A stretch of 64,000 nucleotides of DNA, from the NCBI RefSeq assembly GCF_040939455.1, contig NC_134112.1:68775001-68839000 (forward strand). Reading direction: 5' to 3'. This DNA comes from Microcebus murinus. Lineage: Eukaryota > Chordata > Mammalia > Primates > Cheirogaleidae. Shown here piece by piece: positions 36,340-48,059 of this stretch (within the stretch, counting starts at the first letter, position 1; each line of letters opens with the position of its first letter). The position numbers and the translations under genes were made by a program. The notes under the pieces are model-generated. The model was not told the origin of the DNA, did not search any database, and was given only the letters and a program-made list of their open reading frames with translations.

Positions 36340-36995
36340 ATGAAAGTGGCCTAAAGGACAGAAAAGTTTATCCTCACCAATAATCAAATGAGTATTAAAA
36401 TTATAAAAATAAATTTCACCTATAACTTTAGCAAAGATTGCAAAAGCTCAATGTTGGCAAGGGTGCAGAAATATAGGAACATAAAAACACAGCTTAAAGC
36501 AGTGTGGCATATTTTTCAGAAAATTCCACATTAAGGAATTTATTGGGGAAAAATCATCACAGTCATATATACAGATTTACATATTAAGATGTCTGTGAAG
36601 GAATAAGGGACAAATTGAAACAGATGAAAAAGACAGGAATGTGATTAAGTTAGCTATAGACTGTCTCTATGAGGAAATTTAGGTAATCATTAAATTAACC
36701 TTTTTTGCAAAAGTGTTTACAGTTTTAAGAAAATGCTTATATTGAACATAATCTCAAGGTAAAAGTTACAGATAGAGTTCTATTCCAGCTATATCTAACA
36801 CACACACACACACACACATACACAGAGAGAAAAATCCAGAAGAAATATGACAAAATGTTAATTGATGCTATCTTTAAAATTGTGGAATTATGGGTTACTT
36901 TGGGGTTTCCTCTTTATACTTTTCATCATTTTCTAGGATTTCTGTAATTAATATGTATGATCTCTAAAATTAGACGTAAATATGTATTATGTTTT
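36340..36995 (+). mobile_element. Ancient L1M ORF2 end / 3' UTR, part 2
   Basis: ATGTTGGCAAGGGTGCAGAA, AAGCAGTGTGGCATATTTTT, AATTGTGGAATTATGGGTTA and CTTTATACTTTTCATCATTT fit the ORF2 end and 3' UTR of L1M4/ME-like copies. A (CA)n run lies at 36799-36818. Confidence 0.65.
36799..36818. repeat. (CA)n microsatellite
   Basis: About ten CA units inside L1M sequence. Confidence 0.85.
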
Positions 36996-37559
36996 TGTTT
37001 TATGAAAAATGCTTATGTTTTGTTTTTAATAAGGATGGCTTCCATATAGAAATCTATGGATGGGTAAAGATGAAAGCTGTATGAAGAGAGAGAAACTAAA
37101 GGAACACAATGTAAGAGCCTATAAGAGACTGCCCAGCCAGACAAAAAATATGGACAGTGCTTTCTTAACACAGATTTAAAAAATCTGTCACATAAAAAAA
37201 TATAACATTAATGGACCACTTCCACTATAAAGACATCTGCTAGAAATCTCATTATATTAAAAAGCTGAGCACCAGACAAATTCTTGACTGGACTTGCTGA
37301 CAATTTCATCTCTCAGAAGGTAGTAGAAGCAAAAAGTAGAACTGCTACTTAATTCTGACCAAAAAGAAGTAGTGGTATCGCAAAGTGAGGCAAGGATGGT
37401 ACAGTAACATGAGTTCATACTGCCTGCACAACATATCTCAAGCTTGTGGCTCATTTTGAAGTGAAAAATAGCTCAAAGTTTAGTGACAAAAGATAACTAC
37501 AAATTTAATATGTACTCCAACTATATAATTGTGGGGAGTGAAGGAAGAAATGTTTCTTT
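36996..37559. other. Unassigned sequence
   Basis: No clear repeat or gene. The minus-strand frame 37257-37454 has no domain. Confidence 0.4.
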
Positions 37560-38145
37560 TGACTTGCTCACATTTTTGAAACAATAATTTCACTTTGGAA
37601 ATATCTGCAAAAGATATTTCTTAAATATTATAAAAATATTCACAAAGAAATATTTGTTATAGCACTATTTGTTATTGCAGCAAAATATTAAAAATCACTC
37701 CAGTGTTCAAGAAAAAGATAGCTATTTATTTGAGTATTATGTAATCATAATGATAGAAATAATTTCTGATGAAATAAAAATGCTATTAATATCAATAACT
37801 TAATATGACTTTAAAAATTCAGAATACAAAGGTACAGATTCCATTATGTACTCAAAAATATAAATATATATATGAATATTTTATTTCATCACTCAACAAA
37901 TTTAATTAAGTGCCTAATAATAGACCAAGTACTGATCTAGGCATGGAGTGAACATCAAAAAAATAAATCAAAATCCTGTCCCCATAGAGCTTCCTTTCTG
38001 ATGGAAAAAGACACAAAATATAGTATTTAGAGAAGTTATCTTTGGGTAGAGGCACTATGGTTGATATATGAGAAATTTTTGCTTCTTTGTACTTATCAAA
38101 TGTCCTACAGTGAACATATATTACTTTGATAATGAAAATATAAAA
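37560..38145 (+). mobile_element. L1M relic interrupted by L2
   Basis: TTATAGCACTATTTGTTATT, AAAATCACTCCAGTGTTCAA, AGGTACAGATTCCATTATGT and, after the L2 interval, TTTGGGTAGAGGCACTATGG and TTCTTTGTACTTATCAAATG are L1M 3' sequence. The L2-like piece at 37893-38030 splits it. Confidence 0.5.
37893..38030 (-). mobile_element. LINE-2 3' end, antisense
   Basis: CATCACTCAACAAATTTAAT, AAGTGCCTAATAATAGACCA, GGAGTGAACATCAAAAAAAT and CCCATAGAGCTTCCTTTCTG are the reverse complement of the L2 terminus. Confidence 0.75.
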
Positions 38146-38454
38146 TATTGTTTTTAAATTAGCTGAAATGCATGCATATTTAATAAAAGTATTATGTCTT
38201 GATTTAATAAATGTATAATGTCCTAATCAAGGAAGGTAATAAACTATATTATGTGCTTTTCAGATTACACCTCAGTATTATGCACACTTCCAGATACTTT
38301 ATCTTCATTACAAAGTTAACAGACAGGAATGCATTCAGGAAATAATGACCCAAATGACAGGAGGTCTGTGAATTATGTCAAAAGTAACTGGGCTGAGGGA
38401 ACTGGGACATTTAGACTAAAAAAGGACCAAAACAAAAAAACAAAACACAATGCA

Positions 38455-38705
38455 TGGTGGGAAGAATAAGAATTAGAAGATCTGAGTTTAATTCTTGTTC
38501 CACCATTCTCAATAAATCTAAGAAAATCATTTCATCCCTCTGAGTTACACATTGAGGGTGGTATGAGGTGGGGGTGAGGATCAGGGTGTGTGTGCATGCA
38601 TAAGTGTGCAGAAGGAAGAGAACATCTTCCCTATGTATCTTTAAAAATTGTTATGAGCATCAAGACCAAAAATATATAATATCTGTGAAAGCACATTGGA
38701 AAAAT
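38455..38705 (+). mobile_element. MIR SINE, sense
   Basis: GATCTGAGTTTAATTCTTGT, AATCATTTCATCCCTCTGAG and, further on, TATCTGTGAAAGCACATTGG follow the MIR order (tRNA-like head, core CTTAACCTCTCTGAG, tail). Insertions separate the parts. Confidence 0.6.
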
Positions 38706-38718
38706 CATTTAATAAAGG

Positions 38719-39035
38719 TTTTTTTTTTCTTTTTTTGAGACAGAGTCTTGATTTGTGTCCCCGAGGCTAGAGTGGCATGATCATAATTCACTGTAGCCTC
38801 AAATTCCTGGGCTCAAGCTATCCTCCTTCCTCAGCCTCCCGAGTAGCTAGGATGGTAGGCACACACCACCATGCCCTGATAATTTTTTCCATTTTTTTTT
38901 ATTACTTCTTTCTGTGTAGAAACAGGGATCTCTCTTTGTTGCCCTGGCTGCTCTCAAACTTCTGGTCTCAAGCGAATCTCCAGCCTCAGCCTCCCAAACC
39001 ACTTGGATTATAGGCATAGGCCACTGTGCCCAGCC
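38719..39035 (-). mobile_element. Alu SINE, antisense
   Basis: Starts with an interrupted T-run and TTGAGACAGAGTCTTGATTT, passes CCTCAGCCTCCCGAGTAGCT and GGCACACACCACCATGCCC, and ends CCACTGTGCCCAGCCA. The plus-strand open frame 38777-39013 is the well-known Alu artefact. Confidence 0.95.
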
Positions 39036-39534
39036 ACAAATAATTTTTATAAAGAAGGAATGCTTTTATAATACCAATACACAGTCAACAACTATTAAAT
39101 TTTTATATAAATCTCTGTAGATCTTGTGTCTAAATATATACATACTCACATATATGAGTATGTTTATATATCTTTTAACCAAAACAAGATCATAATTTAT
39201 CTAACACTGGTAATCTGGTATTAAAACTTGAATGATTGAATGATTACATAATGTATGTTGCTGCAAAGAATAAAGTTTAAGATAACAGAGCAAATGTTTT
39301 ACTCAGTCTGAAGTTTACATTAGTAGAACAGAATCTATCACCAAAAAAAAAAGTGTTTTCAGTCTCTAAGCAATCTTCAGGCAGTTACTAAATGGTCATC
39401 TGATGTGGATATCTTGAAAGGAACTCCCTAGGGAGATTGAAATAGATAGTTCTCAACTTTTTCCCACTGTACGAGTCTACAGTTTATTTTGATTCCATAA
39501 ATTGTCCATCAAGGTCTAGATATGGTGAAAGCAA
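39036..39534. other. Unassigned AT-rich sequence with a palindrome
   Basis: No gene or repeat family. An inverted repeat CATACTCA...TGAGTATG (39141-39162) is flanked by further AT-rich pairing. A poly(A) run occurs at 39342-39351. Confidence 0.45.
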
Positions 39535-39765
39535 GAAAATCAACATTTATGGAGACTCCTATGCCCTTTGCACTTTGCAATGACACATTATCTTATTTGA
39601 TGTTAACAAGCCCATGAAGTAATTATATTTTATAACTGAAGAATATGAGGCTCAGAAAGCCTAGGCAATCTATCCAAAGTCAAATAGCCAGTGAGCTGCA
39701 GAATCAGAATTTAAACCTGCTTTCATAAAGTGCCCACTATTTACCCTATAACAGTATCCAACTGC
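39535..39765 (-). mobile_element. MIR SINE, antisense, near full length
   Basis: ACACATTATCTTATTTGATG, CATGAAGTAATTATATTTTA, GAATATGAGGCTCAGAAAGC, CAAATAGCCAGTGAGCTGCA and GAATTTAAACCTGCTTTCAT are the reverse complement of MIR tail, core and head in order. Confidence 0.85.
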
Positions 39766-40289
39766 ATCCCATAAAGCCCCAGGATTCTGAGGAAGTGCCT
39801 AAGTGGCTGCTAGAGACATAAGGGCGGATTTCAGTAAGAGTTGTTCTGGGACATATACTTAGCTTTAATTAGAACAGCCCCGGTTTATCTTTCATTTACT
39901 AGAGCTCATCTGAAACTTTGATCTTACTGATTGTTAAAAAAAAAAAAAAAAAGCTTACAAATCACTGCATTCCACCATGTGTCCTTCCCTGAAGCCAAGG
40001 AGCCTGGAAGACTGCACACAAGTGTAGGAAGTCAATGTGTTGAAGTCAGTGGTATGATAAGTAAAGAATTAAAAGTACTATGGGGCCAAACAAAAAAGCA
40101 AACTCACACTAACAGGTCTATAAGAAACAAGAGCATGAGGGTACCTTGAGGTTCTTAAGCCCAAGGTCTAGAAAGCCAGTGAGTTTAGGAGAAGGTAGAC
40201 AACTAGCAAGTACAGATCAAGTCAAGGTCATTCAAGACAACAGTGACCAAGTCAATCATATGAGTTACATTTGCACCTAGTGTGTGACC
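39766..40289. other. Unassigned; poly(A) run
   Basis: No gene or repeat recognised; a 17-base A-run at 39936-39952. The open frame 39931-40149 begins inside that run and is chance. Confidence 0.45.
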
Positions 40290-41095
40290 TCTCAGCCTAT
40301 ACCCAATCTCCCATAAATTGAGTTGTTACCACCTTACCTGCTGCTCTTCTCATTCTAACCCTCTTTGAATAAAATCATCCTCTCCCATGTTTTTAACTGC
40401 CACCCATATACTTAAAACCTCCAAAAGTGAATCTGAAGCATTGACATTTATTTCAAACTTCATGCCTACATATCCAATTGTTTGCTTTTTGTAGCCCAAT
40501 AAATGTCCTACAGGCATCTCAAATGCAACTCATCCAAATGCTTTATTTTTGTCTTAAATCTCCCTCTTGTCCTCATGTATTTCCATCTCTATGAGACCCT
40601 CCTCTACCCAATCAGTAAAGCCAGAATCATGAGACATCTTAAGAGTTTCCTTTTCCCCCATATCCAACCAACTGCTAATGCCCAACAATTTCATCGTCTA
40701 AATTTCTCCCGGAGCAATCGTCCCCATTCTTGTTACCAGTGCCTTCAGCCCTCATCATTCACCATCTGCATTTGCTCGAGTGTGCTCCTCACATACACCA
40801 TGTGATATCATATTCCCATCCCTTGCCTGTGTGACTCCATCTCTCAAAATGCCTTTTCTCCATTCTTTACCAGATAAATTCCAAAATTCAGCTCTATTCA
40901 CCACCTCCTCCAAGGAGCTTCCTACAAAATCCTAAATTGGCTTAGTGGCTTTTGTATGCACCCAAAGTACTTTATGCATCACTCCAGCATGGTATATATG
41001 AAGTTATATTGGAAGTTTGGGATCATGCTTGCTTTGAGGACAGAAGTTGTGTCTTTGTATCTCAAGTGCCTAGATAATGGCTAGATTCTCCATAA
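40290..41095 (+). mobile_element. LINE-2, long sense copy of the 3' end
   Basis: Roughly 800 bp of L2. ORF2 end: CCTACAGGCATCTCAAATGC, AGACCCTCCTCTACCCAATC, CATATCCAACCAACTGCTAA. 3' UTR: TGCCTTTTCTCCATTCTTTA, CCACCTCCTCCAAGGAGC, TTGAGGACAGAAGTTGTGTC. It ends with AAGTGCCTAGATAATGGC. The open frame 40503-40805 is a remnant of the L2 reverse transcriptase region read partly out of frame, not a host gene. Confidence 0.85.
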
Positions 41096-41274
41096 AATGA
41101 TGTGAACAAAAACTGAACTTCCATGTAAAAGCAGGCAAAGGCTGCTGAATGAGTACTGGGAGCCAGGAGCAGAGTCCCAGAACTGCTGGTACATCCTTTT
41201 TGCCTTAGCCCAGGGAGGTGAGCTCTTGTGGGGATTCCTTTACTCGATTTAATTAGCAGACTTTCACTGGGCAC

Positions 41275-41621
41275 TGTCTTAGTCTCTTCAGGCTGCTATA
41301 ACAAAATGCCTTAGACTAGGTGATTTATAAATAATAGCATTTATTTTTCACAGTTCTGGAGACTGGGAGGTCCAAGATCAAAGTGCTGGCAGATTCAATG
41401 TCTGGTGAAGGCTCATTCTGTGCTTCATAGATGGGGCCTCATTCCTGTGTCCTCCTGTGGCAGAAGGCGTGAGGCAGTTCTCTTCAATCTCTTTTATAAG
41501 AGCACTAATCCCATTCATGAGGGTGGAGTCTCCTAAAGGCCCAGCCTCTTAATACTATTGCATGGGGGGTTAGGTTTCCATATATGAATTTGATGGGGAC
41601 ACCAACATTCAGACCATGACA
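41275..41621 (-). mobile_element. MaLR (MLT1/MST-type) solo LTR, antisense
   Basis: TGTCTTAGTCTCTTCAGGCT, GCTATAACAAAATGCCTTAG, TTTTTCACAGTTCTGGAGAC, AGCACTAATCCCATTCATGA, GGGGGTTAGGTTTCCATATA and CACCAACATTCAGACCATGA are the canonical reverse-strand landmarks. Bounded by TG and CA. Confidence 0.93.
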
Positions 41622-42572
41622 GGAACCTTCTGTATATTCTAAATAAAATCACAAGAACACCCAGACCCTGCCATTAGAAGCAAAGATTTGACAGGCTAAG
41701 TTTAGTTCTGTCAACATTTGTCATCCATATCCTGTCCTAAATCAGCCTCATGTTGGGCCTGGGCTGTCGAGGGGTCTACTCTGAGGTCACTACCAGTGCT
41801 TACTTCCCACCCTGCCCAGGGCAGTGACTGGGTTAGGACCCACATACTGCTGCACCATGGTCCTCAGAATATTTATATGCTCTGTTTTTACTTTACATTA
41901 TATGAGCTAATAATTTCATTCAAATAAATTCATCTCTCCCACTGTGCTAATTGTGAGGGGCAGAAGGACTTATGCTACCTGTTCAGTCCACCTTTTTTTC
42001 TCTTCCTTACTTATGCCCTTCTGGGAAAAATTATCTTAAATCAGTATTTATGGTGAAAAATTAAGATATGTCCATTGACATTCTGTCGCCAAAGATATTC
42101 TTGATCCAGTAGTATCCCTCAGATCTTTCATGTGGTCCCATTCTTACCCATAACTCTAGAAAACAAGTGGTGAAGAGGGTTAGAGCCAATGATAACACTT
42201 CATCTTTCCTGTCCCTCAAATCCTAGGGTTGGGCCAGGGTCAATGGTAGGTTAAAAGGAAAAATGTACAACTGAGGAGAAATCCACACTTACTTTTTTGG
42301 ATATTTCAGTGAATGTTTCTCTAATCCAGGAAGTATTTTATTTCATGAAAGTCTATAACTGTTATATGTACCAATAACCATATAACTACTATCTTTCATA
42401 ATTGAGATTATGTATGTATACTCCTACACAGTGATTTTAAAGCAAATATAGTGAAAATGACACCTTTTTCTCCTATATAAAAAGCTCTCCAAAAAAGTAT
42501 AGTTAACCTAAAGATGTTTCAGTAAATAAAGATTAAATTTAGCATAAAGTCATTTTAATGGCTACACTTAAC
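41622..42572. other. Unassigned sequence
   Basis: Slightly GC-richer patch at 41740-41860; no coding structure or repeat recognised. The open frame 41718-41927 shows no domain. Confidence 0.4.
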
Positions 42573-42745
42573 TAGAGTGCTGGTTTCCAAACTGACTACA
42601 AAACAGAAGAATCTGGGGCACTTCTTTTAAAAAGTTTCTCCTAAGCCCCCCGTGGAGAATCAGTGCATGTAGGGTGCAGTCTGAAAATCTATATTTGTTT
42701 TTATAAGCACTTGGGTGATGCTGTAGCAGCCAGTTTTTGGAGATA
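42573..42745 (+). mobile_element. MER5A-type hAT-Charlie nonautonomous element
   Basis: CTGGTTTCCAAACTGACTAC, AGAAGAATCTGGGGCACTTC, GTGCAGTCTGAAAATCTATA and CACTTGGGTGATGCTGTAG follow MER5A, with both ends recognisable. Minus-strand frame 42568-42768 is a shadow. Confidence 0.75.
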
Positions 42746-44255
42746 CCCCTAAAGTAGGGAATAAACATGTTCTTAATGTGTTTGTAAAATTAATGTAAAT
42801 ATTGGTCAATATCAAATAGCAATGAAACACTTTATACCTTAAAATTATATGGTGGAATCTCAGCCCATATACCTAAACATACAAGAGCTATTGTTTTGTA
42901 TAGTAACTGCATTTTCTAGTTCCCATTCTGCTTAGATCTTGAAGACTTAACTCAGCCCTTCCTGGAATCCTCCCAGGGTGGTTGCTCAGTTCTAGGATCT
43001 GACATAGGATCAAGGATGAGGGAAGGGGTCCAGCTGGCTTTGGTCATAAGTACAGGTCTTTTTTGCCTGGTTACAAGGTTCTACATATCCCAGAGCCCTT
43101 TGCCGCTCTTTTTGAGGTATTACTGAGATAGGAAAACGTTTTGTGTCTGCATGTGCCCCCCCCTGCCTGGACAGAGTGTACAGCCATGTCCTCACTGAAA
43201 TCTGGCCACCCTACCCCATCTCCATCTCTAGCAATTTTTTCAAGAAGCAGGACTTAACCCCCACTCTGCTTTCCAGCCCTACAAGTCTCTCTGTTCTCGA
43301 CTTTCCAATAGTCATGTTTTCCTAGACTAGAGAAAGTTTTTCTCACTTCATGTTTCTCCCAGACATGGGCTTGCACCATATACTCCTACCCCACATTCCC
43401 ATTCAAACACAGCCAGGCTAAGGCTTCTGGAAAACCATGCCCAAAACAGCAGAGTGCACCACAAACTGTACACCCAAACACTTCTGTAAGGCAACAAGCA
43501 GCATTAGGTATTTGCTAAAAGAGAAGAATGGAAAGAGAAATACAGGAGAAAAAAAATACATGTTTAAAAATATTATCGAAGCACAATTAATTATCTAGAG
43601 TTTGCTGTAAAATTAAAATTTCAGTCAACTATTCCATAATTTTTGGTAACATCTTGATATTCACAGATATTTTTTGAAAGATATTATTCCCATCAGATAA
43701 AATATATTTCACCAAATTTGAAACATAACTTTATGGCATGGGATCATTTGGTTGAAATGATCAATAACCTTCAGGTCATGTAAGAAGGCAGTTATATGCA
43801 AGCACAACCAGTGATAAGAACAAAGTAAAGACAAGAAACAAAGCAAAGAGGGCGAGGGAGCACAGGAAGACTGGAACTGAAAGTCAATAATTACGGCTAC
43901 TTCTTTCTCTCATGACTTATAGGCTCGCGCATCTTTGTTACTCCCTACACATGGCTCTGCTATTCTGATTTCTTTAAAGACTGACTTATTCTTTTTTTTT
44001 TCCATGGGTTCCATAACTGAAAATGATTTTGACATTCCATTATATTGTCCTCATCTTTGATGTTTCATGCATTTTGACATTAAACACCATGATTCATCTG
44101 CTTTAGCATCTCAATTCCCCATCCCAAATGACCAGAAGAGAGAATCAGATTGTTTTGATATCTGCCAGTGCCCACTCAGAACCAATCAACTGTACCCCAG
44201 GGCTGGCCAATGGTTCATGTATCTGCTCCTTCTGGGGCTGTGAGTGGAAAGATTC

Positions 44256-44259
<4 letters not shown>
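42746..44259. other. Unassigned, mixed composition
   Basis: No gene recognised. 42940-43470 is GC-richer and pyrimidine-biased, with a run of eight C near 43155. 44150-44250 (AACCAATCAACTGTACCCCA, GGCTGGCCAATGG) resembles an old interspersed repeat that I cannot name. Confidence 0.35.

Positions 44260-44297
<38 letters not shown>
44260..44297. repeat. 38-base poly(A) run
   Basis: Uninterrupted A-run. The upstream sequence is not an Alu or L1 end, and no target duplication is visible. The open frame 44128-44442 reads through it as polylysine and is an artefact. Confidence 0.95.
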
Positions 44298-44298
<1 letters not shown>

Positions 44299-45379
44299 CA
44301 TGGTCAGGAGGCTATAATGGCATGGCTACTAAATCTGGAATGCCCACTATTCCTGAATTCTGCAAAATATATCTGGCACTTTAAAATCTTCTATTTGCTA
44401 CAAGACATATGTTATTTTCACTGTGACCACAGAATGACATGAGTATGACATTTATTATATTGATGACATTATAATTAATAATAATTTTGAGATGGTGCAT
44501 CATCTCTAACTTTATATCAATCTTAGCTCTATAGCCTTGACTTGAAAAACCAACCAACCAAAAAATAAAAATAGAATAGAGGAGAAAGCTGTCATCCCCA
44601 AATCAGCTCTTTTAGTCATAAAGCATTCTATATCAGTCAAACCAAATGTCACTCCAGTGTTGAATGTTAAGAGTCAATCTTAGTTAATGTCTATGAGTGT
44701 AAAATGAATATTATCTTAATTTTTATCTCTTTTAGGCAACAATTCAGCCACCTATAAATATTTTTCATTACGAATTTCTTAAAAGCAGAGGTAATGTAAG
44801 CTGATTTTAAAAGACCTTTACCACTAGGTGGCACCAAATAGCCATAATTCCTAGATTGTCTCCTAATAACATACACATGCCATTTAAGGATTATCATTTA
44901 CTTTGCTTATGAAGAAAATATTTATAAAACCTAAAATACAAATGATTTTTTCTTTTCTTAGAATAAGCAATAAAGAAAATACAGAAAATACAGCAATAAA
45001 GAAAATACAGCAATAAAGAAATTACTAATTAAATAAAAATGTACTATTTTCTTTCTCAAGAAATCAAAATATTTATTTAGCCTATTAATGAATTCAGGTC
45101 ACATTCTTTGTTGAAGAATAATACAATATGTTACCTTTCACCTATTTAATGATTTCAATATTAGAAATACTTGTTTTTGGCTTTGGTTAGAAATATTTAA
45201 GATGAAACTTTCTAGAGATTTTGGTTTTATTTTTTAAGATCTGAATTTACTCCATATAGTCGTTGTCATTATAAAAGGTGGCTTTGTTTTAACAGTGATG
45301 TTCTCAATCTAAGGATGTGTTTGGATTATGATGCAGATGCTATGGAAAGAGATGCCTCTCCCTACCTACATTTGTAAAT
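44298..45379. other. AT-rich sequence with a small tandem repeat
   Basis: No gene or transposon recognised. 44966-45022 holds about three imperfect copies of CAATAAAGAAAATACAG. Confidence 0.5.
44966..45022. repeat. Short tandem repeat, ~17-28 bp unit
   Basis: CAATAAAGAAAATACAG repeats with one partial AAAATACAG unit in between. Confidence 0.8.
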
Positions 45380-45800
45380 TCCCCTCTAAAATACAGGGCT
45401 CACCAGAGTACTTTAGGTTTTTGTCACCTGGAGGTTTGACTACTGCCATGTCCTCTACCTTGGTTGACAGAGGAAGAGCCCTAGAATATTCAGCTAGTAC
45501 AGAATGTGACAGCTTGTCTGTTTAGCAATGCCAACCACACAGAGCACATTATACTGATGCTCTGTGCATAGCTCTGGCTTCCAACAGTCATTCTAGGTGT
45601 TCATTTTAATTTATAAAGCTCTTCATGGCCTAGGATTTATAAGTAAGTTATATGACGTACTCATTCCCTATCCTGGCAGTTAAGGCATTTTACCAGATAG
45701 TTCCTAGATACAATGATGAACTCCCAAGTTAGAGGTCCTTGACTCTACCACTCAATCTCAGTGTCTGTCTTGAAAAGAATTCAGCTTGCACAATACAGAA
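45380..45800 (+). mobile_element. Ancient CR1/L3-like LINE ORF2 remnant
   Basis: Translation across frames gives FDYCHVLYLG..., a RM..LVC segment, QSTLY.CSVH and IYKALHGL. These correspond in order to the C-terminal part of CR1/L3-clade reverse transcriptases (DYCN-LY-G; LVQNAAARL; HITPVLK-LHWLP; YKALHGL-P-YL). Stops and indels throughout. No terminal repeats visible. L2 is the alternative clade. Confidence 0.55.
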
Positions 45801-47577
45801 TTTCGTTGAAAATATGGGTTCTTAATTTAGACCCTATGAATAGTATTTGTGTAGAAGGAGACACGGTCTAGCAGAACAAAGGATCATTTCAGTTTTTCAA
45901 CTGATAGAAAAAATATTCTAGTTATAGGTATCTATTACAAAAATCATAAGAAAAATTAAGTGAAATTAACAGTATAGCAGAAACCAGCTTAAGGTACTGT
46001 AGTTTATTATGATTACCATTCAGAAAACATGTATTCAATGTTCACTGTGATTAAGTTGTTGTATTAGAAACTGTAAGATATTGCAGCAAATTATATGAAA
46101 CTATATTGTTAAGTGGAAAATTATAGCAAATATAAAACAAAAATATTGAAATACTAGTAAAAATATTGAAATTTGTCATTGGGATTATACACTATCTTTC
46201 CAATAAATATTTCAAGATTACAAATTGGCCCAAATTTTAAGCAACTAAAAAACCTAAGAAATAAATTCAATATGAAAAAATAAAAATAAGTTGGCTTGAA
46301 TAACTTCAAATATAACCAATACATATTGTGTATGTGTATGTGTAATTTTTTCAATCAAAAACTACTGATTAGAAGAAAACAAGGGCTTAGCAGATATTCT
46401 GTTTCAAATTTGTACCTTTTCTCAGATTCATGCATTTAAGTTTTTTTCTATGTCCTGAAAAAAAAGGAAATTAAATTAAATTAAAAATTATTTTCCCCTC
46501 ACCATAACTAGCATGTTTGGGGAGACTCTTGTGGTTTTCCATTTCCAAACATTAGTTAATTAAAAGGCTCTAAGTTTATCAAAAAAGAAAAGGTTTAAAA
46601 GAATGGGGAGAAAGCAGGGGGAAAATGAAATATTAATGTGCATATAATTCTTGATTTTAATTATAAAACTGTTTTCTTTAGTCAGAAATTGTGAGAGGAA
46701 ACAGATTTTTTAACTGCCAATGAGATAACTTTGGCAAGGATTATAACTTTAAAATGGTAAAGTATTTATCTTCATATATATTCTACCCAAATAAAAACAA
46801 TGTATATTTTAAGAAATATCAATTATTTAAAAAGTCTTTTAAGTTATTGTGCAACAAATGAGTTCTAGATCTACTCTGAAGTTTCTTCCATTTTTGTTGC
46901 TTCTATCATCCTTCCTTTTGGTATCTGTTATTACTCATGGTTTTATTTTCCTGAACCAAAAATATGTTTATATTTGGTTTTCTGATTATCCTCAGCCAGA
47001 ATAGTCTTTCAGCAGATGCTTTTCCAGGCATTTTGAAAATGCCGTATTGACAAAATACAATTTAGAGCACTTATGACTGTTTATTAGGATACTCAGATGA
47101 TACAGTTTAATGTTTCAGTTTAGGCATCATCTGTTTTCTATATATGGCTGGTTCAGAAAAAGTGACTAATAATGAATATTGGTTTTAATGACCAGTGACT
47201 TCTCTCCAGATCTGCAGTATTAGAGGTAAGATTATGATCTTGCGTATTTATAAAAATGCATGGAAGTAACTGATGAAATGCGTTCTGTTGCAGTGAATGG
47301 CTTCACAATTAGAGTATATTTCACTACCGTATTTTGCCTATAGTCTATCAAACTAACTAATGCCACAAAATAGCAGATAAACAGTGTATGTATATGTGAG
47401 GGTATTCCACAAATCTGTCATTTTTAATGTATAAATTTCACATAGCCAACAGCTGTGCATGATTGTGGATCCACTACAAAAACGTGTATTTCAGACTAAA
47501 TATGCCCTTTAAAATATATTCAGAGATGGCTGAGCAAATCCTCTTGATTTTGTTTCCTAACTTTAATCTTCATCAAA
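45801..47577. other. Unassigned AT-rich sequence
   Basis: About 1.8 kb without recognised features. 46980-47350 is somewhat more complex in sequence, but I can assign it to nothing. Confidence 0.45.
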
Positions 47578-47770
47578 TTATAATAATGGCTAATTTTTTA
47601 GAAACTGTACCCAAAATATCAGGAGCTATACTAAGCATTTTATGTCCATTATATACTGTTATTTGTAAGATGCTATAAGTAGGGACTTATTATATACACA
47701 AATCTTTGAGCCCAGAGAGTCAGACAAGGCAGCCCATATTTTAAATCATTTCACTATAGAGCTCTGCATT
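47578..47770 (-). mobile_element. MIR SINE, antisense
   Basis: ATAATAATGGCTAATTTTTT, AGGAGCTATACTAAGCATTT and TATGTCCATTATATACTGTT mirror the MIR tail (GCTAACATTTATTGAGC; CACTGTTCTAAGCGCTTTAC). The core half is poorly preserved. Confidence 0.6.
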
Positions 47771-47887
47771 TTATAGCATGGCTTCCACATCAGTTTAATT
47801 AATATTTTTAAATCAGTATATAATTTATTTTTCTCAAGGTATTTTTCATTGCTATGATAACCACATTTTACTGGCTTCATTTTGTTT

Positions 47888-47946
47888 TGTCTTTACTATT
47901 TTACTATTTTTACTATTTTGTCTTTACTAATTTTTACTATTTTATT
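47888..47946. repeat. TTTTACTA-type short tandem repeat
   Basis: Repeated (TTTTGTCTTTACTA / TTTTTACTA) units between 47888 and 47946. Confidence 0.75.
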
Positions 47947-48059
47947 TATGTAATAATTGATGAATATATTTTATTATAAAGGATTTAAGCAATAACTATA
48001 ATATGTCAATGTCCTGTCTGACTTCTCTATTTAAAGTTCCTATCTGAAAGGCAACCTAT

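Noticed and set aside
38777..39013. Plus-strand frame with the SGSSYPPSSASRVA-type pattern
   Set aside because: Typical translation of an antisense Alu; likewise 61027-61254.
40503..40805. 100-codon plus-strand frame
   Set aside because: Sits inside a sense L2 copy; it is a decayed LINE-2 segment.
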